Shown piece by piece: positions 36,786 through 49,700 of a DNA stretch of 64,000 bases. Origin of the DNA: Omphiscola glabra (taxonomy: Eukaryota; Mollusca; Gastropoda; Lymnaeidae); assembly GCA_964017045.1 (NCBI GenBank), contig OZ024807.1:21250053-21314052 (forward strand), in the 5' to 3' direction. Both the position numbers and the translations under genes were made by a program. Under the pieces are notes generated by a model. That model was not told the origin of the DNA. It saw only the letters and a program-made list of their open reading frames with translations, and searched no databases. How positions within the stretch are numbered: position 1 is the stretch's first letter; every line of letters begins with the position of its first letter.

Positions 36786-38906
36786 TATATAAAAATGAAT
36801 GTATGTATGTATGTCTGTATGTCTGTTTGTCTCATATGCGCTCCCACACCATTCATGCGATTGCAACAAAACTTTGGTGAGTTGTTGGCCACCTACCTGG
36901 GCATTTAACTGCGTCATTAAAAAACGTTTCAAATATTTCGTTTTCGGCCGTTAGCCCTCCATATGTTTTTTTTCTTATACAAGATTTGTAAAAAATATTT
37001 CCGTCTGCGCTCCTAAACCATTCGTCTGAATGGGCTAAATCTTGAGGAAAATGTTACAAGCAGGCCCACAAAGGTTTGGAAATAGTTATAAACGTTTTCA
37101 AACATTCCGTTTTGAGCCAGGGGCCCCGTGTTCGTTTTTTCTAATATGAGCTATATAAATACAGTTTCAAACCGTATGCGCTCCTACACCATTCATGCGA
37201 TTGCGACAAAACATTGGAGAGTTGTATTCCACAAGCTCGCGCATTTTACTGGGTCATTATAACACGTTTAGAATATTTCGTTTTGGCCGTTGGCCCGAAA
37301 ATCGTTTTTTTTTCTAATATGAGCTTTGTAAACAATATATTTCGTCTGCGCTCCTGCACCATTTATTCTAATACGCTAAAACTTTGACGAAATGTTACGA
37401 GCATGCCCACTAAGGTTTCTAAATGATTACAACCGTTTTAAAATATTCCGTTTTGAGCCAGCGGCCCCATGTTCGTTTTTTCTTATATGAGCTATATAAA
37501 TATAATTTCAACATTCATGTAATTGCAACAAAACTTTTTTGAAAGGTTGTCCATAGTGTCGCGCATGTTAATGAGTAATTTCAAAACTTTTAAAATATTC
37601 CGTTTTCAGCTGTTGGCCCCAAATTCTTTTTTTTTCTTATATGAGCTGTGTACAAAATAATTTCGGTATGCGCTCCTATACCATTCTTCTGAATGCGATA
37701 AAACTTTAGTTATATGTTTTTCCTACGCCCGCAAAGCTTTTCTAATTGTTACAACCGTTTAAAATATTATGTTTTGAGCCAGGGGCCCAATGTTCTATTT
37801 TTCCAATATGAGCTATATAAATATAATTTCAAACCGTATGCGATCCTACACCATTCATGCGATTGCAATAAAACTTTGTTGAAAGGTTGTCCATAAGGTC
37901 ACCCATGTTAATGAGTAATTAAAATACTTTTAAAATATTCAGTTTTCAGCCGTTGGTCCCAAATTCTTTTTTTTCTTATACGAGCTTTGTACAAAATAAT
38001 TTCTGTATGCGCTCCTATATCATTTATCTGAATGCGATAAAACTTTAGTAAAATGTTTTACCCACGTCCGCAAAGCTTTTCAAATTATTACAACCGTTTA
38101 AAATATTCTGTTTTGAGCCAGGGGCCCTGTGTTCTATTTTTCCTATATGAGCTATACAAATAAAATTTCAAACAGAGGTAATGTGTGGATGTATAGATTT
38201 TTAATCAAATACAAATAGCGACATTAAATTGTGTGTGTCACATAATAATTAGGTTTCTGAAGTAGTTACAACACTTTTAAAATAATCCGGTTTTGGCCGT
38301 TGGCCCCAAAATCGTTATTTTTCTTATATGAGCTTTGTAAAAAATAATATCCGTATGCACTCCTATACAATTTATCTGAATGCGATACAACTTCAGTAAT
38401 ATGTTTCTCTTTTTTTAATTTTGTGATATAATAAGTAGGTTTCTGAAGTAATACAACAATTCTACAATATTCCGTTTGTGGCTGGGGGCCTTAATTCGTT
38501 TTCCACCATTTATTATCTATATAATTATCGTATGCATTCCTATACCATTCATCCTATTGCGATAAAAACGTTGGTGAATTGATATGTGCGCTCCCGCAAA
38601 TGTTTCTAAATTAGAACATTTTACAATATTTCGCATGGGCCGATGTCCTTAAATTCGTTTTGTTTTCTTTAACAAACGTTATCAAAATAATTTGAATCAG
38701 AGCTATCAACTCAACCGCCCGTGACAATATGCCAACAGACATCAATTTGTAGCAAGAGCAGAGAAAACACGTTTTTGCATGTTTAGTGCAGAGAGAATTT
38801 TTGTTGTTTTTATAAATAAGCTTGAATTTTGTGACGTATTTTAGAATGGATATAGCTTTGTAAATGTGTTGTGATTTTGAATAGCAATGATGTAGTAATA
38901 CATCTA
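36777..38906 (+). mobile_element. Helitron leader, copy 1 (monomer array)
   Basis: Starts with the 5' motif atatataaaaatgaatgtatg and then consists of diverged ~170-bp monomers, each opening with gcgctcctacaccattc and closing with a gggccc-type phrase. Every second monomer carries gagctatataaata (for example near 37148, 37489, 37810). It ends with the phrase gcaatgatgtagtaatacat, which also ends copy 2 and, in altered form, copy 3. No Rep or helicase follows; the next leader starts at once. Confidence 0.82.
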
Positions 38907-41900
38907 TCTATATATATAAAAATGAATGTATGTATGTATGTATGTTTGTCTCATATGCGCTTCCACACCATTCATGTGATTGCAACAAAACTTTGGTGAG
39001 TTGTTGGCCACCAACCTGGGCATTTAACTGCGACATTAAAAAACTTTTCAATTATTTCGTTTTAGGCCGTTGGCCATTCATTCGTTTTTTTTCTTATACG
39101 AGCTTTTTAAAAAATATTTCCGTCTGCGCTCCTACGCCATTCGTCTGAATGCGCTAAATCTTGAGTAAAATGTTCCAAGCAGGCCCACAAAGGTTTGGAA
39201 ATAATTATAAACGTTTTGAAATATTCCGTTTTGAGCCAGAGGCCCCGTGTTCGTTTTTTCTTATATGAGCTATATAAATAAAGTTTCAAACCGTATGCAC
39301 TCCTACACCATTCATGCGATTGCGACAAAACATTAGAGAGTTGTATTTTACAAGCTCGCGCATTTTACTGGGTCATTATAACACTTTTAAAATATTTCGT
39401 TTTGGCCGTTGGCCCCAAAATCGTTTTTTTTTCTTATATGAGCTTTGTAAACAATAGGTTTCGTCTGCGCTCCTACACCATTTATTCGAATACGCTAAAA
39501 CTTTGACGAGATGTTGCGAGCATTCCCACAAAGGTTTCTAAATTATTACAACCGTTTTAAAATATTCCGTTTTGAACCAGGGGCCCCATGTTCGTTTTTT
39601 CTCATATGAGCTATATAAATATAGATTCAAACCGAATGCGCACCTACACCATTCATGCGATTGCGACAAAACATTGGAGAGTTGTATTCCATAAGCTCGC
39701 GCATTTTACTTGGTCATTTTAACACTTTAAAATATTTCGTTTTGGCCGTTGGCCCCAAAATCGTTTTTTTTCCTTATATGAGCTTTGTAAACAATAGATT
39801 TCATCTGCGCTCCTACACCATTTATTCGAATACGCTAAAACTTTGACGAGATGTTACGAGCATGCCCACAAAAATTTCTAAATTATTACAACCGTTTTAA
39901 AATATTCCGTTTTTAACCAGGGGCCCCATGTTCGTTTTTTTGTTATAGGAGCTATATAAATATAATTTCAAACCGTATGCGCTCCTACACCATTCATGTG
40001 ATTGCAACAAAACTTTTTTGAAAGGTTGTCCATAAAGTCGCGCATGTTAATGAGTAATTACATTACTTTTAAAATATTCCGTTTTCAGCCGTTGTTCCCA
40101 AATTCTTTTTTTTTCTTATATGAGCTTTGTACAAAATAATTTCGGTATGCGCTCCTATACCATTCTTCTGAATGCGATAAAACTTTAGTTAGATGTTTTT
40201 CCCACGCCCACAAAGCTTTTCCAATTATTACAACCGTTTAAAATATTCTGTTTTGAGCCAAGGGCCCCATGTTCTATTTTTCCAATATAAATATAATTTC
40301 AAACCGTATGCGCTCCTACACCATTCATGCGATTGCAACAAAACTTTGTTGAAAGGTTGTCCATAAGGTCGCCCATGTTAATGAGTAATTACAATACTTT
40401 TAAAATATTCCGTTTTCAGCCGTTGTTCCCAAATTCTTTTTTTTTTTTATATGAGCTTTGTACAAAATAATTTCTGTAAGTGCTCCTATATCATTTATCT
40501 GAATGCGATAAAACTTTAGTAAAATGTTTTACCCAAGTCCGCAAAGCTCTTCAAATTATTACAACCGTTTAAAATATTCTTTTTTGAGCCAGGGGCCCTA
40601 TGTTCTATTTTTCCTATATGAGCTATACAAATACAATTTCAAACAGAGCTAATGTGTGGATGGATAGATTTTTAATCAAATACAAATAGCGACATGAAAT
40701 TGTGTGTGTCACGTAGTAATTAGGTTTCTGAAGTAGTTACAACACTTTTAAAATAATCCGTTTTTGGCCGTTGGCCCCAAAATCGTTATTTTTCTTATAT
40801 GAGCTTTGTAAAAAATAATATCCGTATGCACTACAATGCGATACAACTTCAGTAATATGTTTCTCTTTTTTTAATTTTGTGATATAATAAGTAGGTTTAT
40901 GAAGTAATACAACAATTCTACAATATTCCGTTTGTGGCCGGGGGCCTTAATTCGTTTTCCACCATTTATTATCTATATAATTATCGTATGCATTCCTATA
41001 CCATTCATCCGATTGCGATAAAAACTTTGGTGAATTGATATGCGCGCTCCCGCAAATGTTTCTAAATTAGAACAACATTTTACAATATTTCGCATGGGCC
41101 GATGTCCTTAAATTCGTTTTGTTTTCTTTAACAAACTTTATCAAAATAATTTCAAAAGGAGCTTTTAACTCAACCGCCATTGAACAATGCCAACATACAT
41201 CAATTTGTAGCAAGAGCAGAGAAAACACGTTTTTGCATGTTTAGTGTAGAGAGTATTTTTGTTGTTTTTATAAATAAGCTTGAATTTTGTGACGTATTTT
41301 AGAATCGGATATAGCTTTGTAAATGTGTTGTGATTTTGAATAGCAATGATGTAGTAATACATCTATTATATAAGAATGATCTATGCTGACCGTAACTCAC
41401 AAAGAACCGATACGATTTAAATACGTTCCCATTTTTTAAAACAATCATAGTTTTCTTCTATTATTTTAAGGAACTCGAATCAATGGTAATGCGAAAAATA
41501 TATTGTATATTCGCTTTAATTTTAATAAAATTTTAAGTATTATTAATATAAATTACAAATAAATCTGGAGTAACAACTAAGGAACTATTTTAAACATTTT
41601 ATATGTGGTTGAAAGTTATGAAAATTAATAAAACAAATTATAATCAAAGAATTACACTGTAATCACATTTATCGGGGAAACCAAAACATCTGTTGATTGT
41701 AGTGCATTTTTTAAGTACGTTCCAAATATTGCGTAATAAAAGTAAAATTAATTTGTTCTAAATAATAACGCAAATGACCTCAGAACTCAAATTGTCTATT
41801 TATTCAATGCAAAAATTTATCTGATTTAATAACTGCGCCTAATAAAATTGATAATGTATTTCCCTCTTCCTAAAAGTAAAATTAATAAATATAATAGATT

Positions 41901-43139
41901 GCTTTTTAAATTGCTACAATTTAAAAAATGAAATACAAATTTTGCTTTTTATTTTTAACTTTTAATAAATTTTTACTTTTATTCTTTCCAAAAATATACA
42001 TTTATGAAATTTATAAATTAGTAAAAAAACAACAACTAACCTTTAAATATACTTTTAATACGAAAATGCCGTTTAATGCAATCAGTGCAGCGAAACTACA
42101 TATCCAAGTAGCATCCTCTAATGCACTTATCACTCATTTAAATAAGAACAAAGCATTTGAAATGCAAAAAAAATTGTTTTTGCTTAAGTAAGTGGATTAC
42201 AATCCCGTGGATGATTTTATTAATTTCTTTAAAACTCTGTTTGGGGAGGGGGAAGTTGACAAAATGAATTTGACAAATAATTTGCCTTCTTAGGTACATA
42301 TATATGGGGGTAAGGAAATAGAGTGTGTACAATTTTATATCTTTAAATCCAATGGTATTACTGTTGTGAAAAATAGATGCTATATTCTCATTTTACGAAT
42401 TAAGAAAATAAATGACGTTAACACAACGTAAGTACATTTACAAAAGTATATCCATGAATATCAAAACCCATTCATTTTACAAAGAACTACCAGTTTTGGA
42501 CCGGGGCCCTATAGTAGTTTTTCTTTCTAATATGAGCTATTTAAATATAATGTCCGTATGAGTTCCTATACTATTCATCTGAATGCGATAAACTTTCAGT
42601 GAGTTGTTGTGTGCAGGCCCGCATTAGGTTTCTAAAGAAGTGCAAATATTTTACAATATTCCGCTTTGGGCCGGGGGCCTTAAATTCTTTTATTTTCTTA
42701 TATGAGCTATGTAAATATAACGTCAAGCAGAGCTATTGCATAAGTGGGTGGAATTACTGTGACATTTCATTTTGTATATGTGACTTAATAAATAGGTTTC
42801 TGATTTAGTACAAATATTTCACAATATTACTTTTGGGGCCGGGGGCCCTAAATTTGTTTATATGTAATAAATGAGCCATATAAATATAATTTCAAACATA
42901 GCTATTGCATGGGGGGATGAATCGCTATATGTTTTGGGACTAAATTTGGAAAATCCATGCTTCCCACACGGACAGCTGCGTGTGGTCTGCTGACACTTCT
43001 TGAAACCTTCTATTTAATTCGAATACGCACCAGACGGTTAAAAAAAGGTGTTTATTAGAAGAACTTACAAAAAAATTATTAAAACACGGACACTTTATTT
43101 CGAAGAGTGGCATTGCAACGCATGCCGGGTACTCGCTAG
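38907..43139 (+). mobile_element. Helitron derivative with both ends
   Basis: The 5' end is TCTATATATATAAAAATG, preceded by A (38906), as Helitrons require. The monomer leader runs to about 41366. An AT-rich middle contains a relative of the 740-bp inverted-repeat element (about 41640-42150). From about 42480 come 3'-type monomers with ggggcc phrases. The decayed end of the helicase frame lies at 42931-43041. The 3' end is a hairpin (ggcat at 43109-43113 with atgcc at 43122-43126), then CTAG at 43136-43139 and a T at 43140. Hairpin plus CTAG plus A/T flanks are the accepted Helitron signature. Non-autonomous: Rep is absent. Confidence 0.85.
42931..43041 (+). pseudogene. Decayed C-terminal end of the Helitron helicase
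   Basis: In one frame this reads LGLNLENPCFPHGQL, then a broken counterpart of YVACSR (RVVC, stop), and later FEYAPDG and a stop. It aligns with the undamaged minus-strand version at 57339-57220 (CGLNFENTRFSSGLLYVACSR). Two stops make it dead. Confidence 0.8.
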
Positions 43140-46100
43140 TATATATATAAAAATGAATGTATGTATGTATGTATGTTTGTCTCATATGCGCTCCCACACC
43201 ATTCATTCGATTGCAACAAAACTTTGGTGAGTTGTTTACCACCTACCTAGGCATTTAACTGCAACATTAAAAAACTTTTCAAATATTTCGTTTTCGGCCG
43301 TTGGCCATTCATTCGTTTTTTTTCTTATACGAGCTTTGTAAAAAAATATTACCGTCTGCGCTCATACGCCATTCGTCTGAATGCGCTAAATCTTTGGTAA
43401 AATGTTGCAAGCACGCCCACAAAGGTTTGGAAATAATTATAACCGTTTTAAAATATTCCGTTTTGAGCCAGGGGCCCCATGTTCGTTTTTTCTTATATGA
43501 GCTATATAAATATAGTTTCAAACCGTATGCGCTCCTACACCATTCATGCGATTGCGACAAAACATTGGAGAGTTGTATTCCATAAGCTCGCGCATTTTAC
43601 TGGGTCATTATAACACTTTTAAAATATTTCGTTTTGGCCGTTGGCCCCCAAATTTTTTTTTTTTCTTATATGAGCTTTGTAAACAATAGGTTTTGTCTGC
43701 GCTCCTACACCATTTATTCGAATACGCTAAAACTTTGACGAGATGTTGCGAGCATGACCACACAGGTTTCTAAATTATTACAACCGTTTTAAAATATTCC
43801 GTTTTGAGCCAAGGGCCCCATGTTCGTTTTTTCTCATATGAGCTATATAAATATAGTTTCAAACCGTATGCGCTCCTACACCATTTATGCGATTGCAACA
43901 AAACTTTGGTGAGTTGTTTACCACCTACCTAGGCATTTAACTGCGACATTAGAAAACTTTTTCAATTATTTCGTTTTTGGCCGTTGGCCATTCATTCGTT
44001 TTTTTTCTAATACGAGCTTTGTAAAAAAATATTTCCGTCTGCGCTCCTACACCATTCGTCTGAATGCGCTAAATCTTGGGGAAAATGTTACGAGCACGCC
44101 CACAAAGGTTTGGAAATAATTATAACCGTTTTAAAATATTCCGTTTTGGGTCAGGGGCCCCGTGTTCGTTTTTTCTTATTGAGCTATATAAATATAGTTT
44201 CAAACCGTACGCGCTCCTACACCATTCATGCGATTGCGACAAAACATTGGAGAATTGTATTCCATAAGTTTGCGCATTTTACTGGGTCATTATAACACTT
44301 TTAAAATATTTCGTTTTGGCCGTTGGCCCCAAAATCGTTTTTTTTCCTTATATGAGCTTTGTAAACAATAGATTTCGTCTGCGCTCCTACACCATTTATT
44401 CGAATACGCTAAAACTTTAAAGAAATGTTGCGAGCATGCCCACAAAGTTTTCAAAATTATTACAACCGTTTTAAAATATTCCGTTTTGAGCCAGGATCCC
44501 CATGTTCGTTTTTTTATTATATGAGCTATATAAATATAATTTCAAACCGTATGCGCTCCTACACCATTCATGCGATTGCAACAGAACTTTGTTAATTTGT
44601 TGGCCACCTACCAGGGCATTTAACTGCGTCATTAAAAAACTTTTCAATTATTTCGTTTTCGGCCGTTGGCCCTTCATTCGTTTTTTTTTCTAATACGAGC
44701 TTTGTAAAAAATATTTTTGTCTGCGCTGCTACACCATTCGTCTGAATGCACTAAATCTTTTGTAAAATGTTGTTAGCACGCTCACAAAGGTTTGGAAATA
44801 ATTATAACCGTTTTAAAATATTCCGTTTTGAGCCAGGGGCCCCATGTTCGTTTTTTCTAATATGAGCTATATAAATATAGTTTCAAACCGTATGCGCTCC
44901 TACACCATTCATGCGATTGCGACAAAACATTGGAGTGTTGTATTCCATAAATTCGCGCATTTTACTGAGTCATTATAACACTTTTAAAATATTTTGTTTT
45001 GGCCGTTGGCCCCAAAATCGTTTTTTTTTCTAATATGAGCTTTGTAAACAATAGATTTTGTCTGCGCTCCTACACCATTTATTTTAATACGCTAAAACTT
45101 TGACGAGATGTTGCGAGCATGCCCACAAAGTTTTTTAATTTATTACAACCGTTTTAAAATATTCCGTTTTGAGCCAGGGGCCCCATGTTCGTTTTTTCTT
45201 ATAGAAACTTTATAAATATAATTTCAAACCGTATGCGCTCCTACACCATTCATGTGATTGCAACAAAACTTTTTTGAAAGGTTGTCCATAAGCTTGCGCA
45301 TTTTACTTATCCCTTACAACACTTTTAAAATATTCCGTTTTTTGCCGTTGGCCCCAAATTTTTTTTTACTTATAAGAGTTTTCTAAAAAATAAGTTTTGT
45401 ATGCGCTCTTATACCATTCATCTGAATGCGATAAAACTTTAGTAAGATGTTTTGCACACGCCCGCAAAGGTTTTTGAATTATTACAACCGTTTAAAAATA
45501 TTCCGTTTTGAGCAAGGGGCCACATGTTCTATTTTTCCTATATGATCTATACAAATATAATTTCAAACCGAGCTACTACATTAATGGATAGATTTTTAAT
45601 GATATACAAATAGCAACATTAAACTGTGTGTGTGATATAATAAGTAGGTTTCTGAAGTAATACAACAATTCTACAATATTCCGTTTGTGCCACCGTTTTA
45701 TTGTCTTTATAATTATCGTATGCATTCCTATACCATTCATCTGATTGCGATAAAACTTTGGTGAATTGATATGCGCACTCCCGCAAATGTTTCTAATTTA
45801 TTACAACCATTTCACAATATTCCGTTTGGGGTCAGGGACCCCTAATTCCATTTTTTCTTAATTTAACTATAAAAATATAATTTAAAACAGAGCTATTTCA
45901 TGGGTGGATGAAATTGAATCAAATACAAATAACGACATTTCAGTTTATGTGTTACATAATAAGTAGGTTTCTGAATTAATGCAACCATTTTACAATATTT
46001 CGTTTGGGCCGGGGCCTTAAATTCGTTTTGTTTTCTTAAATGAGCTTCATCAATATAATTTCAAACAGAGCCGTCAAAACAACCACCCTTGAACAAATGC

Positions 46101-49100
46101 CAACAGACAGCAATTTGTAGTAAGAGCATGAAAAAACACATTGTTGCATGTTTAGTGTAGAGAGTATTTTTGTTGTTTTTATAAATAAGCTTGAATTTTG
46201 TGACGTATTTTAGAATAGGATATGACGTTGTAAACGTGTTATGGTTTTGAACAGCAATGATAAAGTAATTCTATAATAGAGTGTGAGAAATTCGCAGTTG
46301 TTTTGTTTTATGAAAAGACATTTGACATGAATCGATGGTTTCTTAAGTTTTTAAATTACCCAATAGACAACGAAGGTATTGAACTATAATAACATCTAGA
46401 TTTTAACGCTGGAATTTATGATTTATAAAGTAATGTGACCCTTATACAACTGGAAATGTACTGCCAACAATTCATTGTACTTCCTAACATATGAAAACTA
46501 TAACCATTAAAAATATCGTTAATTAATTGAATCAAATACAAACAGCGATATTTCATTTTGTGTTTGAGGTAACAAGTGGTGTTAAATGTGAAATTAGCAT
46601 TGTCTATCGAAATATAATAACAGATATCACATGCATTTGTAATATTCGTCACAAAGCAATACTTTTGCTGTCACATCACTGATGCCACCCAAACGAAAAG
46701 CTATTGGTTTTTCCACACCTCAAGCGCGAAAGAAAAGGTCATCACGAGCATCGGAAACAGTCGAGCAACGAGAAGCACGACTGGAAACCGCTCGAGTATG
46801 CAATGCTCAAGCCCGTACATTTGACACAGTGGAGCAACGGGAAGCAAGACTGGAAACAGTTCGAGTACGCAACGCTCAAACCCGTTCATCTGAAACAGTC
46901 GAGCAACGTGAAGCAAGACTGGCAACCGCTCGAATACGCAATGCTCAAGCCCGTACCTTTGACACAGTGGAGCAGCGGGAAGCAAGACTGGAAACAGTTC
47001 GAGTACGCAACGCTCAGACCCGTTCATCTGAAACAGTCGAGCAACGTGAAGCAAGACTGGCAACCGCCCGAGTACGCAATGCTCGAACCAGACGAACACT
47101 GCACGTTGAATTAAATCTTAGTGCATTCCATTACAATGCTAATTATGATTACAGTCTTCATCCAAGCGTGGTTATTGGAAAAATGGATAAATTATGCGTG
47201 TATTGCAGTGCCCTCAAATTTAAGAATGAAACTGCGGGAATTTGCTGCGCGGGTGGGAAAGTGAAATTGCAAGAATTACATTCACCACCAGAACCATTAT
47301 CAACCTTGGTATCAGGTGAAACAAGCCAATCGAAACATTTCTTGGCAAACATACGCAAGTACAATTCATGTTTCCAAATGACATCGTTCGGTGCAACAAA
47401 TATCGTGCGCGAGAATTACATGCCAACATTTAAAGTGCAAGGGCAAATTTATCATCGTGCAGGATCACTACTACCACTGCCAGACACAGATCACAAATTT
47501 CTTCAAATTTATTTTATGGGGAATACTGATGAACAAATCGATCAACGTTGTCATATCAATATGGGCACTAAGAGAGAAATTGTAGCTGTATTGCAATCTC
47601 TATTTTTGCAACACAACGAATTAGTTCAATTGTTTAGAAATTCACTTGAACAAATGCCGACAGGTGATTACTCAGTTGTAGTTAGAGCAGACAAAACACC
47701 TGCCGGCCAACACGAAAGACAATACAACGCACCAACAATTGATGAAGTTGCGATCGTTATAGTGGGCGAAGAATTTAACTCACGTGATATAATTCTTCAT
47801 CGCAGAAATGGTGATGTTCAGCGAGTCTCAGAAACTCATCGCTCATACGACGCATTGCAATATCCAATTTTATTTTGGCAAGGAGAAGATGGATATCATT
47901 TCAACATCAAATTGAGAAATCCACAAACAGATGAGGAATCGAATAAGAAAGTCAGTTCCAAGAAATACTATTCATATCGATTGATGATTCGTGAGAGTGC
48001 CGAAAATCATATCTTGAAATGTCGACAATTGTTCCATCAATACATTGTTGATATGTATGCAAAAATCGAAACCGAACGACTCCTCTACATTCGATTAAAT
48101 CAAAGCAAGTTGCGTTCCGAAGAGTACATTCATTTACGTGATGCAGTTGTGAATGATGGCAATGTGAATCCAAATGAATTAGGGAAAATGGTTATACTGC
48201 CGGCCACATTTACTGGGAGTCCACGTCACATGCATGAATATGCACAAGATGCAATGACATATGTTCGTGCATATGGCCGCCCAGATTTTTTTATTACCTT
48301 TACATGCAACCCTAAGTGGGATGAAATACAAGAACTGTTGTTAACTGGACAATCACCATCAAATCGTCACGATATTGCTGCCCGTGTGTTCAAACAAAAA
48401 TTGAAATCTTTAATCGATTTTATTGTCAAGCATCATGTTTTTGGAGAGACACGCTGTTGGATGTATTCCGTTGAATGTCAAAAAAGAGGATTGCCACATG
48501 CACACATTTTAATTTGGTTGATCGAAAAAGTCAAAGCAGATCAAATTGATAAAGTCCTTTCTTCAGAAATACCTGATGGCGACATTGATCAATACTTATT
48601 AGAAATCGTCACCAAAAACATGATTCACGGTCCATGTGGCTTACTCAACAAAAATTATCCATGCATGTCTGATGGGAAATGTACGAAACGATACCCAAGA
48701 GATTTAGTTGCTGAGACTGTCACTGGCAATGACGGATATCCACTATATCGTCGACGATCAACTGAAGATGGTGGCAAATCAATCACTTTAAAAGTGCGAA
48801 ACAATGATGTTGAAGTCGATAATCGTTGGGTTGTACCTTATTCACCGTTACTCTCGAAAACGTTCAAAGCACACATCAATGTCGAGTATTGCAATTCGGT
48901 GAAATCGATCAAGTACATTTGCAAATATGTTAACAAAGGAAGCGATATGGCAATTTTTGGATTGGAAAAAACAACACGATCACTCGATGAAGTCTACCAA
49001 TATCAACTTGGACGCTACATTAGTAGCAATGAAGCAATATGGCGCATTTTATCATTTCCAATCCATGAACGCCATCCAACAGTTGTTCATTTGGCAGTGC

Positions 49101-49700
49101 ACCTTGAAAATGGACAGCGCGTGTACTTTACATTAGAAAATGCACGTGCAAGAGCTTTGTCACCTCCGCCAACAACGTTAACTGCATTTTTCTCATTGTG
49201 CGGGAATGATATTTTTGCAAAGTCGCTACTTTACTCTGAAGTGCCAACATATTACACATGGAATGCTTTAGCGAAAATGTTTCAACGTCGCAAACAGGGT
49301 AAAGCATTTGAAAAACACCCCAATTTATATTCAACCGACGCATTAGGCCGTCTGTACACTGTTCACCCAAACAATGCAGAATGCTTTTACTTGCGATTAC
49401 TGTTAATCAACGTACGTGGACCGACATCATTCCAAGAATTGAGAACAGTAAACGGTCAAGTATGTGCCACTTATCGTGAAGCTTGCCAAGAATTAAAACT
49501 TCTGGAAAACGATGCTCATTGGGACACTTCGCTTTCTGATGCATCAAATATTGCTCAACCACAGCAAATACGCACTTTGTTTTCAATCATATTGACAACA
49601 TGCTTCCCATCCAATCCAAAAGATCATTGGGAGAAATACAAAGACTACATGAGTGAAGACATTCCACCGAGAAGATTAATATAATTCTAAATATATATAT
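43140..49700 (+). mobile_element. Helitron with Rep gene, 3' part missing
   Basis: Begins directly after the CTAG of the previous Helitron, with tatatatataaaaatgaatg. The monomer leader (43160-46270) is the longest of the three. A ~400-bp spacer then leads to the Rep frame at 46682-49684. The sequence loses Helitron character just after the Rep stop; only a diverged 3'-type monomer at about 50390-50500 might be its remnant. No CTAG end with a hairpin was found downstream, so the element is 3'-truncated. Confidence 0.8.
46682..49684 (+). CDS. Helitron Rep protein (Rep half only, helicase absent)
   Basis: An open frame of 1000 codons. Residues 1-22 are basic (PPKRK, RKKRSS), a likely nuclear signal. 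Residues 25-139 are five near-identical 23-residue repeats with the core EQREARL (69-bp units at 46754, 46823, 46892, 46961, 47030). The Helitron-like N domain and Rep core follow: FFITFTCNPKW at about 536-546; the HUH metal motif GLPHAHILIW with His 606 and 608; and the two catalytic tyrosines in KYICKYVNKG at 745 and 749. These motifs nick and join single strands in rolling-circle transposition. The protein ends with DHWEKYKDYMSEDIPPRRLI, just where related proteins pass into the Pif1-like helicase, which is missing. All catalytic residues are present and there is no internal stop, so loss of the helicase is recent, or the product works in trans. Confidence 0.9.
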   Translation: MPPKRKAIGFSTPQARKKRSSRASETVEQREARLETARVCNAQARTFDTVEQREARLETVRVRNAQTRSSETVEQREARLATARIRNAQARTFDTVEQREARLETVRVRNAQTRSSETVEQREARLATARVRNARTRRTLHVELNLSAFHYNANYDYSLHPSVVIGKMDKLCVYCSALKFKNETAGICCAGGKVKLQELHSPPEPLSTLVSGETSQSKHFLANIRKYNSCFQMTSFGATNIVRENYMPTFKVQGQIYHRAGSLLPLPDTDHKFLQIYFMGNTDEQIDQRCHINMGTKREIVAVLQSLFLQHNELVQLFRNSLEQMPTGDYSVVVRADKTPAGQHERQYNAPTIDEVAIVIVGEEFNSRDIILHRRNGDVQRVSETHRSYDALQYPILFWQGEDGYHFNIKLRNPQTDEESNKKVSSKKYYSYRLMIRESAENHILKCRQLFHQYIVDMYAKIETERLLYIRLNQSKLRSEEYIHLRDAVVNDGNVNPNELGKMVILPATFTGSPRHMHEYAQDAMTYVRAYGRPDFFITFTCNPKWDEIQELLLTGQSPSNRHDIAARVFKQKLKSLIDFIVKHHVFGETRCWMYSVECQKRGLPHAHILIWLIEKVKADQIDKVLSSEIPDGDIDQYLLEIVTKNMIHGPCGLLNKNYPCMSDGKCTKRYPRDLVAETVTGNDGYPLYRRRSTEDGGKSITLKVRNNDVEVDNRWVVPYSPLLSKTFKAHINVEYCNSVKSIKYICKYVNKGSDMAIFGLEKTTRSLDEVYQYQLGRYISSNEAIWRILSFPIHERHPTVVHLAVHLENGQRVYFTLENARARALSPPPTTLTAFFSLCGNDIFAKSLLYSEVPTYYTWNALAKMFQRRKQGKAFEKHPNLYSTDALGRLYTVHPNNAECFYLRLLLINVRGPTSFQELRTVNGQVCATYREACQELKLLENDAHWDTSLSDASNIAQPQQIRTLFSIILTTCFPSNPKDHWEKYKDYMSEDIPPRRLI

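Noticed and set aside
36777..46270. CRISPR-like array, because of regularly spaced repeats
   Set aside because: Units are contiguous ~170-bp diverged monomers without unique spacers, in eukaryotic DNA, between Helitron ends.
46701..47114. Frames of 132 and 136 residues overlapping the start of the Rep gene
   Set aside because: Shadows of the 69-bp coding repeats in other frames.
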